Assembly (NCBI GenBank): GCA_037074615.1
Contig: CM073527.1
Span: 11,558,848 to 11,622,847, forward strand
DNA from: Leucaena leucocephala
Taxonomy: Eukaryota; Streptophyta; Magnoliopsida; Fabales; Fabaceae
Direction of reading: 5' to 3'
DNA: 64,000 nucleotides
Below the pieces are notes generated by a model. That model was not told the origin of the DNA. It ran no database searches and saw nothing but the letters and a program-made list of their open reading frames with translations. The translations under genes and the position numbers were made by a program. Every line of letters starts with the position of its first letter. Position 1 is the stretch's first letter. This document shows positions 1-11,565 of the stretch, one piece after another.

Positions 1-99
1 ATGCTAAAATCTCAATACTTCCTTTCTTCCATTCTTTAGCTCTTCTCCATGCATACCTTTTCTTCATGCTTGGCCTAAATTGGTTGGTTATGGGAGAGT

Positions 100-117
100 G
101 AGATTCTAGGGAATCTC
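100..117 (-). promoter_or_regulatory. Conserved stem-loop in LTR A1
   Basis: GAGATTC, loop TAGG, GAATCTC, followed by the conserved ATTAGCAAAC. The position is about 1.25 kb downstream of the TATA box in transcription order, so it would lie in the 5' part of the transcript. Other LTR families have the same structure with compensating stem changes. Confidence 0.55.
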
Positions 118-1372
118 ATTAGCAAACATTACCACTTAAATATGCAAGATGGATGCTAATGCATGATATGTAATTTCATTAAACTTTCTTTGGTTAGTGA
201 CATGCTATCATGCTATATACTTTTACATAAAGTGCATGGCCATGGAAACATGTTATTCACAATACATTCAACATCATTTATCATGTCACAACATCATTCA
301 AATAACATATACATGTCAACACATAAGCATACCACATCAAGAATATAAAGAGATAAGTTCACTACCTTACACTTAAGCTTTCCTCTTGATCTTCAGCATT
401 TGCTTCCTAGCTTTCCAACCAATAAACCTTTATGCCAATCACTTCCCAACATGTTCTTGGATGTTTCAAGGTCCTAAACACATTCATATTCATCACATAA
501 CTCATTAGGACTCATGAACTCCAACCATGTTCAAGACTAACTTTGTTACACTCTTTATTGTCATAATTTTATCTAATTTTCACTAATCCACTTGGCTCTT
601 GCACCAATTGATGTCTTGACTTTACCCTACACAATTTAATCTTTTGAACTCATTTATGAGCTTAGAATCATGAAATTCCATCTCCTTCATGGCCTGCTGT
701 ACAGAATTGAACATAAGCACACAATTCTTTCAAAAATTCTCATTTTGATTCTAATGCTTCCCATACTTGTTTCTCCACTTCACCCCGCAGAACTTTTCAT
801 TTTAAAACCATTGGAACCATCAAAATCATGAAATTCCAATCACTGTTCATGCGAGTGAACAGTAACCGTAAGGAATCTCAAAAACTACAACCTTGAGATT
901 TTAATGTTTCCAAGGTTCAAAACCTTTCCAATCCTACACAAAATCATCATACAAACTCAATGGAAGCATTAAATCATTGAAATTCAATTTCCTTCCCTCA
1001 TGAACAGTGCAGATCGAACAGGGCACACCATGACAAAGTCAAGAATATCAATTTGATTCAACAACCAACGACTTAACTAGCTTGTTTAAGCTTCAATCAT
1101 ATGGTTCTAACTTTAATTTCTTCTTTACCCTTTCATCTAAGGTTTTTGGGCAGCACCACCCCTTAGAGAAAACTCAACTTTTCTCCCATCAAAACCCTAA
1201 GTTCAAGCTCCCAAATCAAAGGAAAATAAGCTAGGAGAGATTGCTTACCTTTAATCTCTAGCTTGCTTGAACTTTGGAACCTTGAATCTTCCTTGTCTTT
1301 GCTTGAGTTTTCATTTTGCAAGAGTTTCCACAAGGGTCCATGAAGCTACGGTTTGCTGCAGAATTGGAGGGG

Positions 1373-1380
1373 TATTTATA
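1373..1380 (-). promoter_or_regulatory. TATA box of LTR A1
   Basis: Minus-strand TATAAATA. About 125 bp downstream the minus strand has AG|GTAAGC (1243-1248), a splice-donor-like site. Equivalent TATA boxes occur in every LTR of this group in the window. Confidence 0.6.
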
Positions 1381-2078
1381 GCCAAAATCCAAGAAAAATG
1401 AATGGCTAAGATTGATTTGGTTACTATTTGATCTAAAGGCCCATATTTAATCTTGGATTTAACTTTTTCATAAAATAATAATTATGACATCATGTGGGAC
1501 AGCTCATGGGACACATCAAGGGGTTATGTGGCGTGCTCACCATGCCAGGAAGCTTCTGGAAAAATTTTAGTCCAATCCGGTACCGATCGGAGCAGTTTCA
1601 CAACAACCGGACTGTTTTCTGTTCTGAATTTTTCTATAATATAACAGGATATGTATTATGTCCTGGAAATCAATGTCTAGGCTTCCCACACCATTTACAT
1701 ACTTGTACTGGTCACAACTTAATTACAGATCCCTTGGGAAATGACCAAAATACCCTTGGTGTCCTTTCTTGCACTATATTGACCATAAGGGCATAGTCGT
1801 CATTTTACCCCTCTTTATACTGTCTCAGGGTGTATCTTGGCTCAACTAATCATATTTATACCATGTGTCACGTTTTTAGCCTGTCCCAGGTGACCAAAAT
1901 GCCCTTCATCCATCTCTGGTACAATCTGGGCATCCAGGGGCATTTTCATAATTTCGCACTTTTTCTGGCACTGGCCCCTTCTACTGATAGACTGGTACCC
2001 TGGGTTTTGGGCCTTCCTTGGCGTCATTATGGGCCTATATATGAGGTCATATGATCTCATTCTATCTAGGCTCACATA

Positions 2079-2098
2079 CCGATAAGTTATATTATCGG
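2079..2098. repeat. 7-bp-stem inverted repeat in LTR A1
   Basis: CCGATAA, loop GTTATA, TTATCGG. An identical hairpin is present in LTR R at 53654-53673, but the segment around it (about 50 bp) is missing from LTRs L and H. It lies upstream of the TATA box, in U3. Confidence 0.6.
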
Positions 2099-2683
2099 AT
2101 CACAGGTGTTGTCAAACTCCCGTCAAAATTCACTAATATGTGAATAACTTTTTGTACATAACTTCTTCTGGGGTTCTGTCAGATTCATAACATCTGACAC
2201 TGTAGGGCACATTTTCCTGTAATTTGCCCACATATATATGATATCCATAGAATCTGATAAAAATTCATATAACTTTTAGACTATCAGATAATTTTCTGCT
2301 GTCTAGAGTCCTAATAAAATTTCTGTATCATACCAGATTACCCAGCATGACTTCCTCTATTTACCGATCGAATGTGGGACTGAAATACTTACAGGCAGTT
2401 ATAAACCTTTTCTGGCTGAACTTTTCCATAATTACATTTATGTCCCTAACTTTTTGGACATTTACATTTAGGTCCCTAAACTTTTGGAAATTACAACTTT
2501 TGGCCCAACTTTTGTTTCTACTTTAACTTTTGGCCTTTAAACTTTTCCAATTTTTGTTTAGGTCCCTTTCTTCCTTCAAGACTCATTTAACCTTTATCAT
2601 TTCTTCTGATCTTTGTCATAATCCTTCCTAAACCTCTTTCCACTATCAGTACTATACAGATAGGGAAAAATTAGGATATGACA

Positions 2684-4406
2684 AGTTCACTACCTGACAT
2701 ATAGCCTTCCTCTAACTCTTAACCTTTGCTCTAAGATTCCATCTTTCCATAGGCCAGAGCCTATACATAGCATAAAAATATCTTCATTATTATTCTATCA
2801 GCATAGCTCTACTTAACTCATGCTGAACAAGGGGTGATATCCTTATTCCGACATTCCCCTGGCTTTCTCTCTACCTTTAGCTACTTTTATTAATAGAGAT
2901 ATTTCTCTATTCTAACCACTAAGAGAAATCCTCTACTTTATTAGGGCAGGGACTAGATAATTTTCTTACCTCATTCCTAAGCTTTGTCCAGTCCTTCAGC
3001 TCCTTAGACTGCTCCTGGCTTCACCATAACTCTATGCTTTCTTTCCTTTCTTTCTTTCGTCCTCTCTTTCTCTCTTCTTTCTCTTCCTTTTCTTGCTAGA
3101 TCCTTGGTGTGCCTTGAAATGGGATGGGAGTGGCCTATTTATAGCTGAGAGGAGGTGGAATCAATGGTCTAGATTGATTTGTGATGAATGGCTCAGATTA
3201 CTTGCTTCCTCAAGAAGCTTTGCCTGGATCATCACTATGACATCACCCTCCCTGATGACCCACCACTCATGACATCATCTAGGACACCTCAAGGGACACC
3301 TCAGGGGTGTATGTGGTGAACTGTGGGACCCTTGGGATACCTCACCAGCCGACTCAGCCTTTCCAGAGAGTTCCAGAGTCTTTTCTCTGAATGGACGGCC
3401 GAGATCGTGCCACGTGTCCTCTTGCTTTTTCTCCTTTTTCTATAATCATGCTATGTGTCCTTTGATTTTATTCTTTTATTGTAATCATGCCATGTGGCAC
3501 ATTGTGGGCCCCATTTATGTCCCCTCATGATTCCAGATCACTTTACCCAGTTCTATTTGGACTGGGTCACTTTACTTTATTGAAAATACACTAAAATAAT
3601 ATTTTAATACCTTTTGGGCCCACATTACTCTTGGGCTACGTTTTTGGGCCTTGGATTGTCATCTTGGATTTCTAACCAAGCCCAAGCACTCTGTGGCTCA
3701 GTTCCCAAGACACATACTTAGCAAATTACCAAAATGCCCTTAATATCTCTTTAGTACTTCTAAGGCACTATTGTCTTTTTATTCCTTACCAAAGTACCTC
3801 TTGACCCTGGTCAACTATCCAGATACCCTTTCTTGACTATTTAGCCTTAGTCAAATGATCATAACACCCTTCATCTGACTCTGACTCAATGACACAACAC
3901 AGTGGCATACCTTCAGTGGCATTTTCATAATTCTTCATTTTTCTCGGTCTTTATTAGCCTTAACCCACATACTTATCTGAAAATATCATTGGGCCTATAA
4001 GGTGCCATTCTGGACCCTCTGTATGATCCACTATCTTCATGGGTTCAATTCCCAAGAAATTCCCATGAAACCTATTTATCAGGTCTTTTAATCCACTGTA
4101 AATTCTGTAGTAAATTCTACAGAACTCCTTTTTGAGCTCTGTCAATTTCAGAAATTCTTATATTAATTATAGGAATTTACTGCCATATTTCATCTAATTT
4201 TGAGGTCCAGAGAATACTGTATTAATTTTCCTTCTCTTTGAAAAGTAATATAAATCTTTCGGGACCTCCTATCAAAACTCTGTGTTGTATCAAACTGATC
4301 AACATAATTTTCTCTATTTACTGAGACCTTTGCTCAATAGGGTATAGTAGCATCCCTCTTTCAGGCTATATACTGGGCTTCTAAGCCTAAAAATTGGGAT
4401 ATGACA
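2684..4406 (-). mobile_element. Tekay-type LTR, family B (copy B1), partial
   Basis: This aligns with LTR B2 (16026-18654) from about its base 16916 to its end. It ends at 4406 with GGATATGACA, the minus-strand start of the LTR. The missing part lies left of the window because LTR A1 is inserted at 2683/2684. A TATA box lies at 3136-3143 and an E-box array at 3411-3496. Its right flank breaks a copia pol remnant, so B1 was inserted into an older copia element. Confidence 0.78.
3136..3496 (-). promoter_or_regulatory. LTR B1 promoter: TATA box and E-box/G-box array
   Basis: TATA box at 3136-3143 (minus TATAAATA). Upstream are CACGTG at 3411, a decayed core TATGTG at 3452 and CATGTG at 3491, spaced 41 and 39 bp. 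The same spacing is found in LTR B2 and in the plus-strand solo LTR at 59364. A splice-donor-like GTAAGA lies about 170 bp downstream of the TATA box, near 2964-2969. CACGTG is the core recognised by plant bZIP and bHLH factors; any function here is inferred. Confidence 0.5.
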
Positions 4407-4960
4407 TATGTCGGATTCAAATCGTTTGGTTTGACCCTTTTGGCGGTTATGTTATAGATATTTCCATGATTGGGTTATTCCAAATTTAATATGTAATGAT
4501 CAACATGCAAATCACCATGAGCATAGAAAATATCATTACGATAAATAGAACATCTACTATTCCCAGCAATGGAAGTGAAACCTGCCTTATCCAAATATGA
4601 AAGTGAAACTATGTTACTACTTAAAGCAGGAACATAATAGCAATTGTTCAAAACTAATAAAAGCCCAGTGGGCATAACTAATTCGTAAATGCCTACAACT
4701 AACGTAGCAACCCTTGGTCTGTTTCTAATATCCATGTGGTGGAAGTAGAAAGATGAATGTCTATAACATAAATACCTGAAGCGATAGCCCCATTATCATT
4801 CTTGTTCTTTTTTAGATCTTCGAGGTAGAGTTTACAATTCCTCTTCCAATGACCAGGTTCATTGTAAAATAAGCAAACTCCTTCCTTCAGAGGCTTTGCC
4901 TACTTTGGTGCAAGCTTGGTTTTGGGCTTGCCTGACTCTTTGGTCTTATCTGATGAGTGA
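4407..4960 (-). pseudogene. Ty1/copia gag zinc knuckle - protease - pre-integrase remnant
   Basis: The minus strand carries the C-terminal gag zinc knuckle (about 4800-4880), reading CLFYNEPGHWKRNC. The second Cys of the C-x2-C-x4-H-x4-C pattern has become Tyr. Then come VIDIHLSTSTWILET and the conserved block LNNCYYVPALSSNIVSLSYL (open frame 4475-4735). The segment ends at NDLNPTY, where the family normally continues into the pre-integrase HCRLGH motif, because LTR B1 is inserted there. The aspartic-protease active site (family: WILDTG) is damaged: the sequence reads ILET and jumps ahead, implying a small deletion. In-frame stops confirm it is dead. On its other side it abuts the copia LTR directly, so the 5' leader and the start of gag are missing. 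Assignment to copia is firm; the lineage is not. Confidence 0.75.
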
Positions 4961-6718
4961 AAGGAATTGGAAGACACGTAGCGAAAATTAATTTAAAATT
5001 GTTTCCCTTCCTTGCCAGGATCTACCGTATGTATTTAAGTGAAGTGGGAAGAAGCATTACTCTCAGTGTTCCTCAGTGACTTCCACAGCTTCTGGTCATG
5101 ACATTCACAGCTTCTCTCCGTGGCTCGTGCTCCCTTTCGATCGCAAGAAGTCAACGACTTAGGTCGGCTTCCTCTACTGGTATCCACACGAACAGCGTTC
5201 CAACCACGAATGACGTGCTAGCGTCTCTTGTCTCTCCAGGGCTTTCTCAATAATTCGTCCTCTCCGTCTCTATTTTGGCAGTTTCTTATCTGCAAACCTT
5301 TTGCAGATTCCCCTTCGGCCTTTCTGTGTTCTATGTGTGTCACTAAAACACAGCTCCTAAAATCAGATATATAGGATGCTATGCGTTTTCTCTCTCTATC
5401 GAATTGGATTTTGGAGTTAATCTTATATTAATTCTGAAATTAATAAAATATCATATATTGTATAATTTTATAAGAAACTAATTAAATAAATAATATAAAA
5501 TCCGTCCCACAGATTTAATTACCTATTTATTTAACTTTAAATAAAGATAAGACTGAACTATATTTGATTTATTCTCATAAATCAAATTTGAGATATCATA
5601 TCAATTTGAATTTCAAATTTAAACGTGATAGGGATTTAATTTATCCTTATAAATTAAATCTTATAAATAACTTTTATATGAGATATCCTATCAATTTGAA
5701 TTTTAAATTCAAACGTGATAAAGATTTAATTTATCCTGATAAATTAAATCCTATATATCCCTTATATATAATATATATATACGAATTTATATATATACGA
5801 ATATAAATATAAATAAATATATACATCAACCTTGGATCATTCATTGAATCTAGACACGTCTTAGATTCAATGAATCTGGACATCATAGCTCATGTTGGGC
5901 TATTTTGTGTGCGACCCTGTAGGCCCATATGAAGTTGGCAGTGGGCCATTTGCTATACTGGCCTACAAGTCGCAAGTGGTCTCTAGCAAGACATAACGAC
6001 TACCCAAATCATGTGAGGATCGATAAACGATGTAACCTTTTATACAACCATATCATGTCCCTTCTGTCACGCGATATTTTAGTCATGGATGAGGCATGGA
6101 TAATGTCATCCTCCTATTCCTGACTGTTACTTTCTCGATCCCTAAGTAGTCTGACTAAAGAAATAGAACTACCTTTCCATTACAGTATGGCCATACATTT
6201 ATCAGACTCACTCATCGAGGGGCCTAGTAATATCTCTATACGAATATGAGGGGCAAATTCCATCTTGACCATTCACATTCCTCCGCATGAAAAACCACTA
6301 AGCCCGAACATAGTCTTTATGATCACTCGGTCAAAAGTGACTTTTGACTAAGTCAAAGCTAAGCGTTTGTCATGTAGGAATCCATGATGATCTCAGGTCA
6401 AAGGGCATATTGATATGGTTTGTATATGAGAGAAGCTTATGACGTTACCCATGCAGTTCTCTCATAGCGGGTCAGTCCAACACCTTGCACTCTTACATGT
6501 GCCTATGACTCTAATTTATATCTCTATATATCTTCAAAGTCATACTGGTCTTATTTCATCTGTGCTCTCGCATAGATGATCGACTAGGGACATTTAGGAT
6601 AAGATCATGAATTATCCAAGGATGGTCATCATAGTAAACATGCAAATAATATGATAACAAAATTAATAAATTCATAAATCAATAATGTTCATAAGACAAT
6701 GATTGGCCCCTAAGGCAC
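4961..6718 (-). mobile_element. Ty1/copia LTR, copy 1
   Basis: This aligns along its length with the segment at 7935-9587. In minus orientation the complete 5' end reads TGTTGGAAAATGTGCCC in copy 2. Copy 1 is cut about 13 bp short at 6718, where Athila LTR sequence begins. It is followed, in the minus direction, by copia gag, as expected of a 5' LTR with part of the interior deleted. The LTR is rich in inverted repeats and AT runs, and it carries a 90-bp tandem duplication that copy 2 lacks. Confidence 0.7.
5590..5769. repeat. 90-bp tandem duplication with internal hairpins
   Basis: Two units start at GAGATATC (5590 and 5680). Each contains inverted repeats such as TTTGAATTTCAAATT and GATTTAATTTATCC..AAATTAAATC. 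The copia LTR at 7935-9587 has one unit (from 8538), so the duplication arose in copy 1 or its parent. Confidence 0.7.
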
Positions 6719-7106
6719 GATCAAAGGGTTCACTAATAGTTCTTAAACCAGTTTTGATCAAAGGGATTGAAGAAAAATTAGGGTTTTGTACTCAATCGAT
6801 TGATTGAAGTTTTCTTTGAGACTTAGACCTTTTTAAACTCTAACTCATTTTTCATCATCAAGAGTCTTTCATATAAAATGTTCACCCTACTTTTCTACAC
6901 CCTACTTTTATTGTATCAATCACTAAAACCCAGAAAATATTTTATCCCTGCTCAGGTTTTTTTATTGAGTTTGACATCCAATCTACTAGGTTTCCACATA
7001 AAAGGTTCCTCAAGAAGAATGTTAGGGTTATGCCTTATACTACATTATATTGGGTGCAATAAACTTTATTTTGATGGATCAAACCATGACAATCTGATCT
7101 CATCAA
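6719..7106 (+). mobile_element. Athila-type Ty3 LTR, 3' end fragment (element 1, 5' LTR)
   Basis: This is clearly similar to 62871-63317, including blocks such as TTTGACATCCAATCTACTAG and TTTCCACATAAAAGG, and like it ends in CATCA directly before a tRNA-Asp-type primer site. Everything further 5' in this LTR is gone: copia LTR sequence is joined at 6718/6719. No terminal TG or flanking duplication can therefore be seen. Confidence 0.7.
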
Positions 7107-7124
7107 TGGAGTCGTTGCCAGGGA
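7107..7124 (+). other. Primer-binding site, tRNA-Asp type (Athila element 1)
   Basis: TGGAGTCGTTGCCAGGGA differs at three positions from the Athila-lineage primer site TGGCGCCGTTGCCGGGGA, which pairs with the 3' end of tRNA-Asp. It lies one base after the LTR end. A second site is at 63318. Confidence 0.8.
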
Positions 7125-7574
7125 GCCAAGTGATTGGTTCCCTAATAATTGATTGTCAATTTCATTAGCTTCCTAAGTCATCTTTATTGTTTTTGTTTGC
7201 ATTTTAGTTTTTAGAAGTTTTTTTTTTTAAATTGCATTGCATTTTGCACTTTTCTGAGTTTTTGTAAATTCAATCTCTGTGACTGTGAGTCACGACTTAA
7301 ACTCACTTGCGTCGTGACAATTACTCTCTATGACCTTAATTCGCGACCAAAATCCATTTGAGTCGCGACTTGATTGCTTTCTTGTGAAATTTAATTACTC
7401 TACAAAAATCAGTCGTTCCATTTCATACCTCCAATCGCGACTACGTTTCTCTGTGAAATTGTGTCGAGACTAAAACACGCTTCAGTCGTGACTAACTGAA
7501 AATTTTTTGCTATGCAACTTCTGTGACTGACTTTTACTGATTGCATTTATTATTCTCTATCTATTTTGTATTGT
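7125..7574 (+). other. Athila element 1 untranslated leader with GTCGYGAC motifs
   Basis: This non-coding stretch lies between the primer site and the gag start. It contains repeated GTCGTGAC, GTCGCGAC and related words (for example near 7311, 7374, 7437 and 7492) in otherwise CpG-poor sequence. It is collinear with the leader at 63336-63772. Confidence 0.6.
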
Positions 7575-7934
7575 ATGCATAAAAGAGCTAAACATTAGTG
7601 CCTTTTGAAACCTAAAATTGAAAGAAGACTTAGGAAACTAAAGAGAGAGTTTAGAGAAGAATAAGCAAAATCTTGTTCCTTCTTTAGTATTCCAGAGTAT
7701 GAAATTGAACCAAATATGGATGATATTAATCATAATGGGCCTAATGGGCATGGAGAAAATTAAATACCAATGAACCCAAAAGATAATAGAAGTGTGTGGG
7801 AAATTAATCATTCGCATGTGAATTATGATCCTTATGGTTTCTATATTGAAGAAGCTAAGTTTGAGATTAAAGGATCTTTGATTGTAGCCTTACCTAAATT
7901 TCATGGTTTTACAGGAGAATGTCCACACAGGTAT
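7575..7934 (+). pseudogene. Athila gag, N-terminal part, broken
   Basis: ATG at 7575 begins MHKRA, as in the intact copy at 63773. After that a one-base deletion and a one-base insertion (relative to that copy) shift the frame and restore it. Two GAA codons have become TAA (near 7660 and 7759). The later part is open (7770-7934) and reads SLIVALPKFHGFTGECPHR, which resembles the conserved Athila capsid block before HLKEFH. Gag would form the particle shell; this copy cannot be translated through. Copia LTR copy 2 interrupts it after CCACACAGGTAT. Gag resumes at about 9606. Confidence 0.75.
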
Positions 7935-9605
7935 AAGGAATTGGAAGACACACAGCGGAAATTAATTTAAAATTTTTTTCCCATTCCTTGCCAGGATCTA
8001 CCGTATGTGTTTAAGTCAAGTGGAAAGACACATTACCCTTGGTGTTCCTCAGCGACTTCCACAGCTTCTCTCCGCGACTGGTGATCTCTTTCCGATCTCA
8101 AGAAGATGTACACAGCTTCTCTACTGGTATACACACGGACAGTGTTCCAACCACGAACGACGTGCTAGCATCTCCTGTCCCTCCAAGGCTCTCTCAAGAA
8201 TTCGTCCTCTCCGTCTCTACTTCAACAGTTTCTTATCTGCAAACCTTTTACAGATTCTGTTCGGCCTTTTGTGTTGTGTGTTGTATGACAAAAACGTACC
8301 TCCTAAAATCAGATATATAGGATGCTCTGCATTTTCCTTAACCGAATTGGATCTTGGAATTAATCTATATTAATTCTGAAACTAATACAATATCACATAT
8401 TATATAATTTGATAAGAAACTAATTAAATAAATAATGTTTATATTAAATCCGTCCCACAGATTTAATTCACCTATTTATTTAATTTAAATAAAGATAAGA
8501 TTGGACTATATTTGATTTATTCTCATAAATCAAATTTGAGATATCCTATCAATTTGAATTTCAAATTCAAACGTGATAGAGATTTAATTTATCCTGATAA
8601 ATTAAATCCTATATATCCCTTATATATAATATATATATACGAATTTATATATATACGAATATAAATATAAATAAATATATACATCAACCTTGGATCATTC
8701 ATTGAATCTAGACACGTCTTAGATTCAATGAATCTGGACATCATAGCTCGTGTTGGGCTATTTTGTGTGCGACCCTGTAGGCCCATATGAAGTTGGCAGT
8801 GGGCCATTTGCTATACTGGCCTACACGTCACAAGTGGTCTCTAGCAAGACATAACAACTACCCAAATCATGTGAGGATCGATAAACGATGTAACCTTTTA
8901 TACAACCATATCATGTCCCTTCTGTCACGCGATATTTTAGTCATGGATGAGGCATGGATAATGTCATCCTCCTATTCCTGACTGTTACTTTCTCGATCCC
9001 TAAGTAGTCTGACTAAAGAAATGGAACTACCTTTCCATTACAGTATGGCCATACATTTATCAGACTCACTCATCGAGGGGCCTAGTAATATCTCTATACG
9101 AATGTGAGGGGCAAATTCCATCTTGACCATTCACATTCCTCCGCATGAAAAATCACTAACCCCGAACATAGTCTTTATGATCACTCGGTCAAAAGTGACT
9201 TTTGACTAGGTCAAAGCTGAGCGTTTGTCATGTAGGAATCCATGATGATCTCAGGTCAAAGGGCATAGTGACATGGTTTGTATATGAGAGAAGCTTATGA
9301 CGTAACCCATGCAGCTCTCTCATAGCGGGTCGGTCTAACACCTTGTACTCTTACATGTGCCTATGACTTTGATTTATATCTCTATACATCTTCAAAGTCA
9401 TACTGGTCTTATTTCATCTCTTCTCCCACATAGATGACCGACCAGGAACATTTAGGATAAGATCATGAATTATCCAAGGATGGTCATCACAATAAACATG
9501 CAAATAATATGATAACACAATTAATAAATTCATAAATTAATAATGTTCATAAGACAATGATTGGCCCTTAGGGCACATTTTCCAACAACCTCCCACTTAC
9601 AAACC
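7935..9605 (-). mobile_element. Ty1/copia LTR copy 2 with adjoining polypurine tract
   Basis: The LTR spans about 7935-9587. Its minus-strand start TGTTGGAAAATGTGCCC is preceded by AAGTGGGAGGT (9588-9598), a typical copia polypurine tract, and about 7 more interior bases. It is thus the 3' LTR plus a scrap of interior, not a clean solo LTR. I found no matching target duplication, and about 12-15 bases of gag appear to be lost at the insertion site. This suggests a deletion after insertion. Confidence 0.65.
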
Positions 9606-10953
9606 ATGCATATGATCTGTTTATCAATGAAACCTCCAATGACTGCACTGGACGATGTCTTAAGGAGGTGTTTTCATTTTACCTTAGAAGGGAAGGCTAA
9701 GGAGTGGCTATACAATTTACCCACCTATTTCTCTACTCTTATATGGGATCAGCTAAAGTCGATGTATCTTGAACAATTTTTCCCAGCTTCAAAGACCACT
9801 TGAATGAAGAAGGAGATCACTAATATCCTACAATAGGATAGAGAATCTTTATGAGACTATTAGACGAGGTTTCTTAACCTGTTGGCTTGAGGCCCTTACC
9901 ACAACATGACCAAGGTTGATTTAGTATACATTTTCTTTGATGGTCTACTTCCTCATAATTAGGTTTCCTTGTATGCTGCAGCAAATGGATCCTTGAGAGA
10001 TAAGACTCCACAGGCTAGTTGGGAGTTATTCTAGAAAATGGCCAATGAAGACCATCAGATAAGGGATCCAAGGAGAATGCCTATATCTTCTTTAGGTAAT
10101 TCAAAAGAGATCTTAGCAGAAATAATAGCCTTGGTAAACAGAATGGAGAAGAGGATGCATCTGATTGAAAGAGAGCTACATTCCACAAAACAAGTTCATG
10201 CAGTAGATACCTCACAAGCCTTAGTTACAGGATATGAATCATTATATTCTATGATGCATGCTACCAGTACATGTGACAAACAATATAAAGAAGTGCTAGC
10301 AATGTATCAAGGGAGAGACAATCAATACCAAAAGAGAGATCCATACTCCAACACATATAACCCTGGTTGGAGAGACCACCCAAACTTTAGGTAGGGGTGA
10401 TAGGCTAAATCAATTCCAAGAAGGTAGTGCTTCCTCAAGCAACTACCAGAATAATGCAAGGCGCATAGTTCCTAGTTACCCTATGACCTTATTAACATCA
10501 AGGACATATGAGACTTCTCAATTGTTAAAGAGTATGGCTGCAGAGATGAACAACATGGACAGTAGAATGACCAATATAGACTACAAGCTTAAAGCGAATG
10601 ACAGTTAATTCACCTCCATAGCTTTAATCCTTCAAAGTATGCAGAAGGATAATGCTGATATGCACAAGAAACTTGAGGAGTTAAGTTCCAAGAATGCAGA
10701 TATCACAAGTCACTTGACTCAAGTCTCCAATACAGTGAGTGACATTCAAGGAAAGAGCAGTGGCAGCATACTGTCCAATACTATCATCAATCTGAGGGGT
10801 CTGAATGCTATATCCCTTAGAAGTGCAGAAAGGTTCATTTTAAGGAGAACGATACACCAGGGCAGGATGTGGAAGAAATTGAATTTGAGAAATCATCTCT
10901 ACCACAGGTACAAATTGGTAAATATGAAAGTGGTAAAGAATAGCAGCTTATGA
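9606..10953 (+). pseudogene. Athila gag, central and C-terminal part, broken
   Basis: Gag resumes with HMICLSMKPPMTALDDVL, then CFHFTLEGKAKEWLYNLP (open 9561-9803), the core of the retrotransposon-gag domain. Across several stops follow ESL, a degenerate RFLNLLA block, a DGLLPHN block and a DKTPQASWEL block. The frame at 10038-10394 ends in DPYSNTYNPGWRDHPNF, a hallmark of Athila gag. The Cys-rich zinc knuckle expected before this block has lost its cysteines. A further frame (10639-10953) is rich in charged residues and reads GLNAISLRSAE, corresponding to the family block before protease. Stops at 9804, 10395 and 10606 make it non-functional. Confidence 0.8.
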
Positions 10954-11565
10954 TGAACAAGCTAACCCAAGAGGAGGACTCACAAGCCCAAGTTGAGATA
11001 CAAGAGCTGCAAGAAGAAGCAGTAATAGTACCAAGTCTAGCCTACAAAGGAAAGCAACCTGAGGAGAAGCCAGAATCAAGAAAGTAAGGAGCCTCTATGC
11101 ACAAAGGTAAGGAGTTAAGTATAAAAGATCTCCCTTTTTCTAACTCTTACTTTGCTAGAAAGAAAACAATTGACCTTGATTTTGCAAAAGATGCTTATAC
11201 CCTATTCAATAAGTTAGAAATAAACATCCCTTTGGTTGAGTTCCTCAAGAGAAACCCTAATAAACATCCCTTTGATTGAGTTCCTCAAGAGAAACCCTAA
11301 ATATGCAAAAAAAATTTAAAGAACTGTGTGCTGATAAAAAGAAGTTTAGGACTCTTGAGAGAATCCAGGGGAGTGCTAATGTGTCATCACTATTTAAGGC
11401 TGAACTACCTGTTAAGTGTCAAGACCCAGTATCCTACCCAATCCTATGCACTATAGGAAATATTCCTATTAGGGGAGTGTTAGTATATATAGGGGCATCC
11501 ATTAATGTAATGCCTTAATCGGTATATCAAGCCTTAGGTATCAACAACCTTAGAGACACAAACAT
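10954..11565 (+). pseudogene. Athila gag-protease junction and aspartic protease start, broken
   Basis: The linker (LEINIPLVEFLKRNPK..KKFKELCADKKK) is followed by the protease block CQDPVSYPILCTIGNIPIRG and then YIGASINVMP at about 11489-11515, matching the Athila protease D-x-GASINLMP motif. The catalytic Asp is replaced by Tyr-Ile, and the next codon is a stop. A 40-bp tandem duplication at 11221 shifts the frame. The protease is interrupted at 11565 by LTR L and continues at 14829, where NVVLQLADKSLGI follows DTN. The enzyme would have cut the gag-pol polyprotein; this copy is inactive. Confidence 0.75.
11221..11300. repeat. 40-bp tandem duplication in the Athila protease region
   Basis: Two 40-bp units starting TAAACATCCCTTTG differ at one base (G/A). 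Because 40 is not a multiple of three, the reading frame changes. One unit alone would restore NPKYAKKFKEL, as expected for the family. Confidence 0.85.

Larger units (their letters stand above)
1..2683 (-). mobile_element. Tekay-type Ty3 LTR, family A (copy A1), cut by window edge
   Basis: This is a long terminal repeat read on the minus strand. Its transcription-start end is at 2683, where the plus strand ends in GGATATGACA (minus TGTCATATCC), the usual start of the other LTRs here. The window begins inside it: base 1 aligns with about base 12246 of LTR L. A TATA box lies at 1373-1380, a splice-donor-like site at about 1248, and a stem-loop at 100-117. It retains a hairpin (2079-2098) that L and H have lost. 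It sits inside LTR B1, which continues at 2684. It is probably a solo LTR, but the other flank is outside the window, so this is inferred. Confidence 0.8.

Noticed and set aside
5929..6123. 64-codon plus-strand frame repeated almost unchanged at 8787-8981
   Set aside because: Both lie inside copies of the same copia LTR and are antisense to it. The similarity is explained by LTR homology, and the protein matches no family I know.
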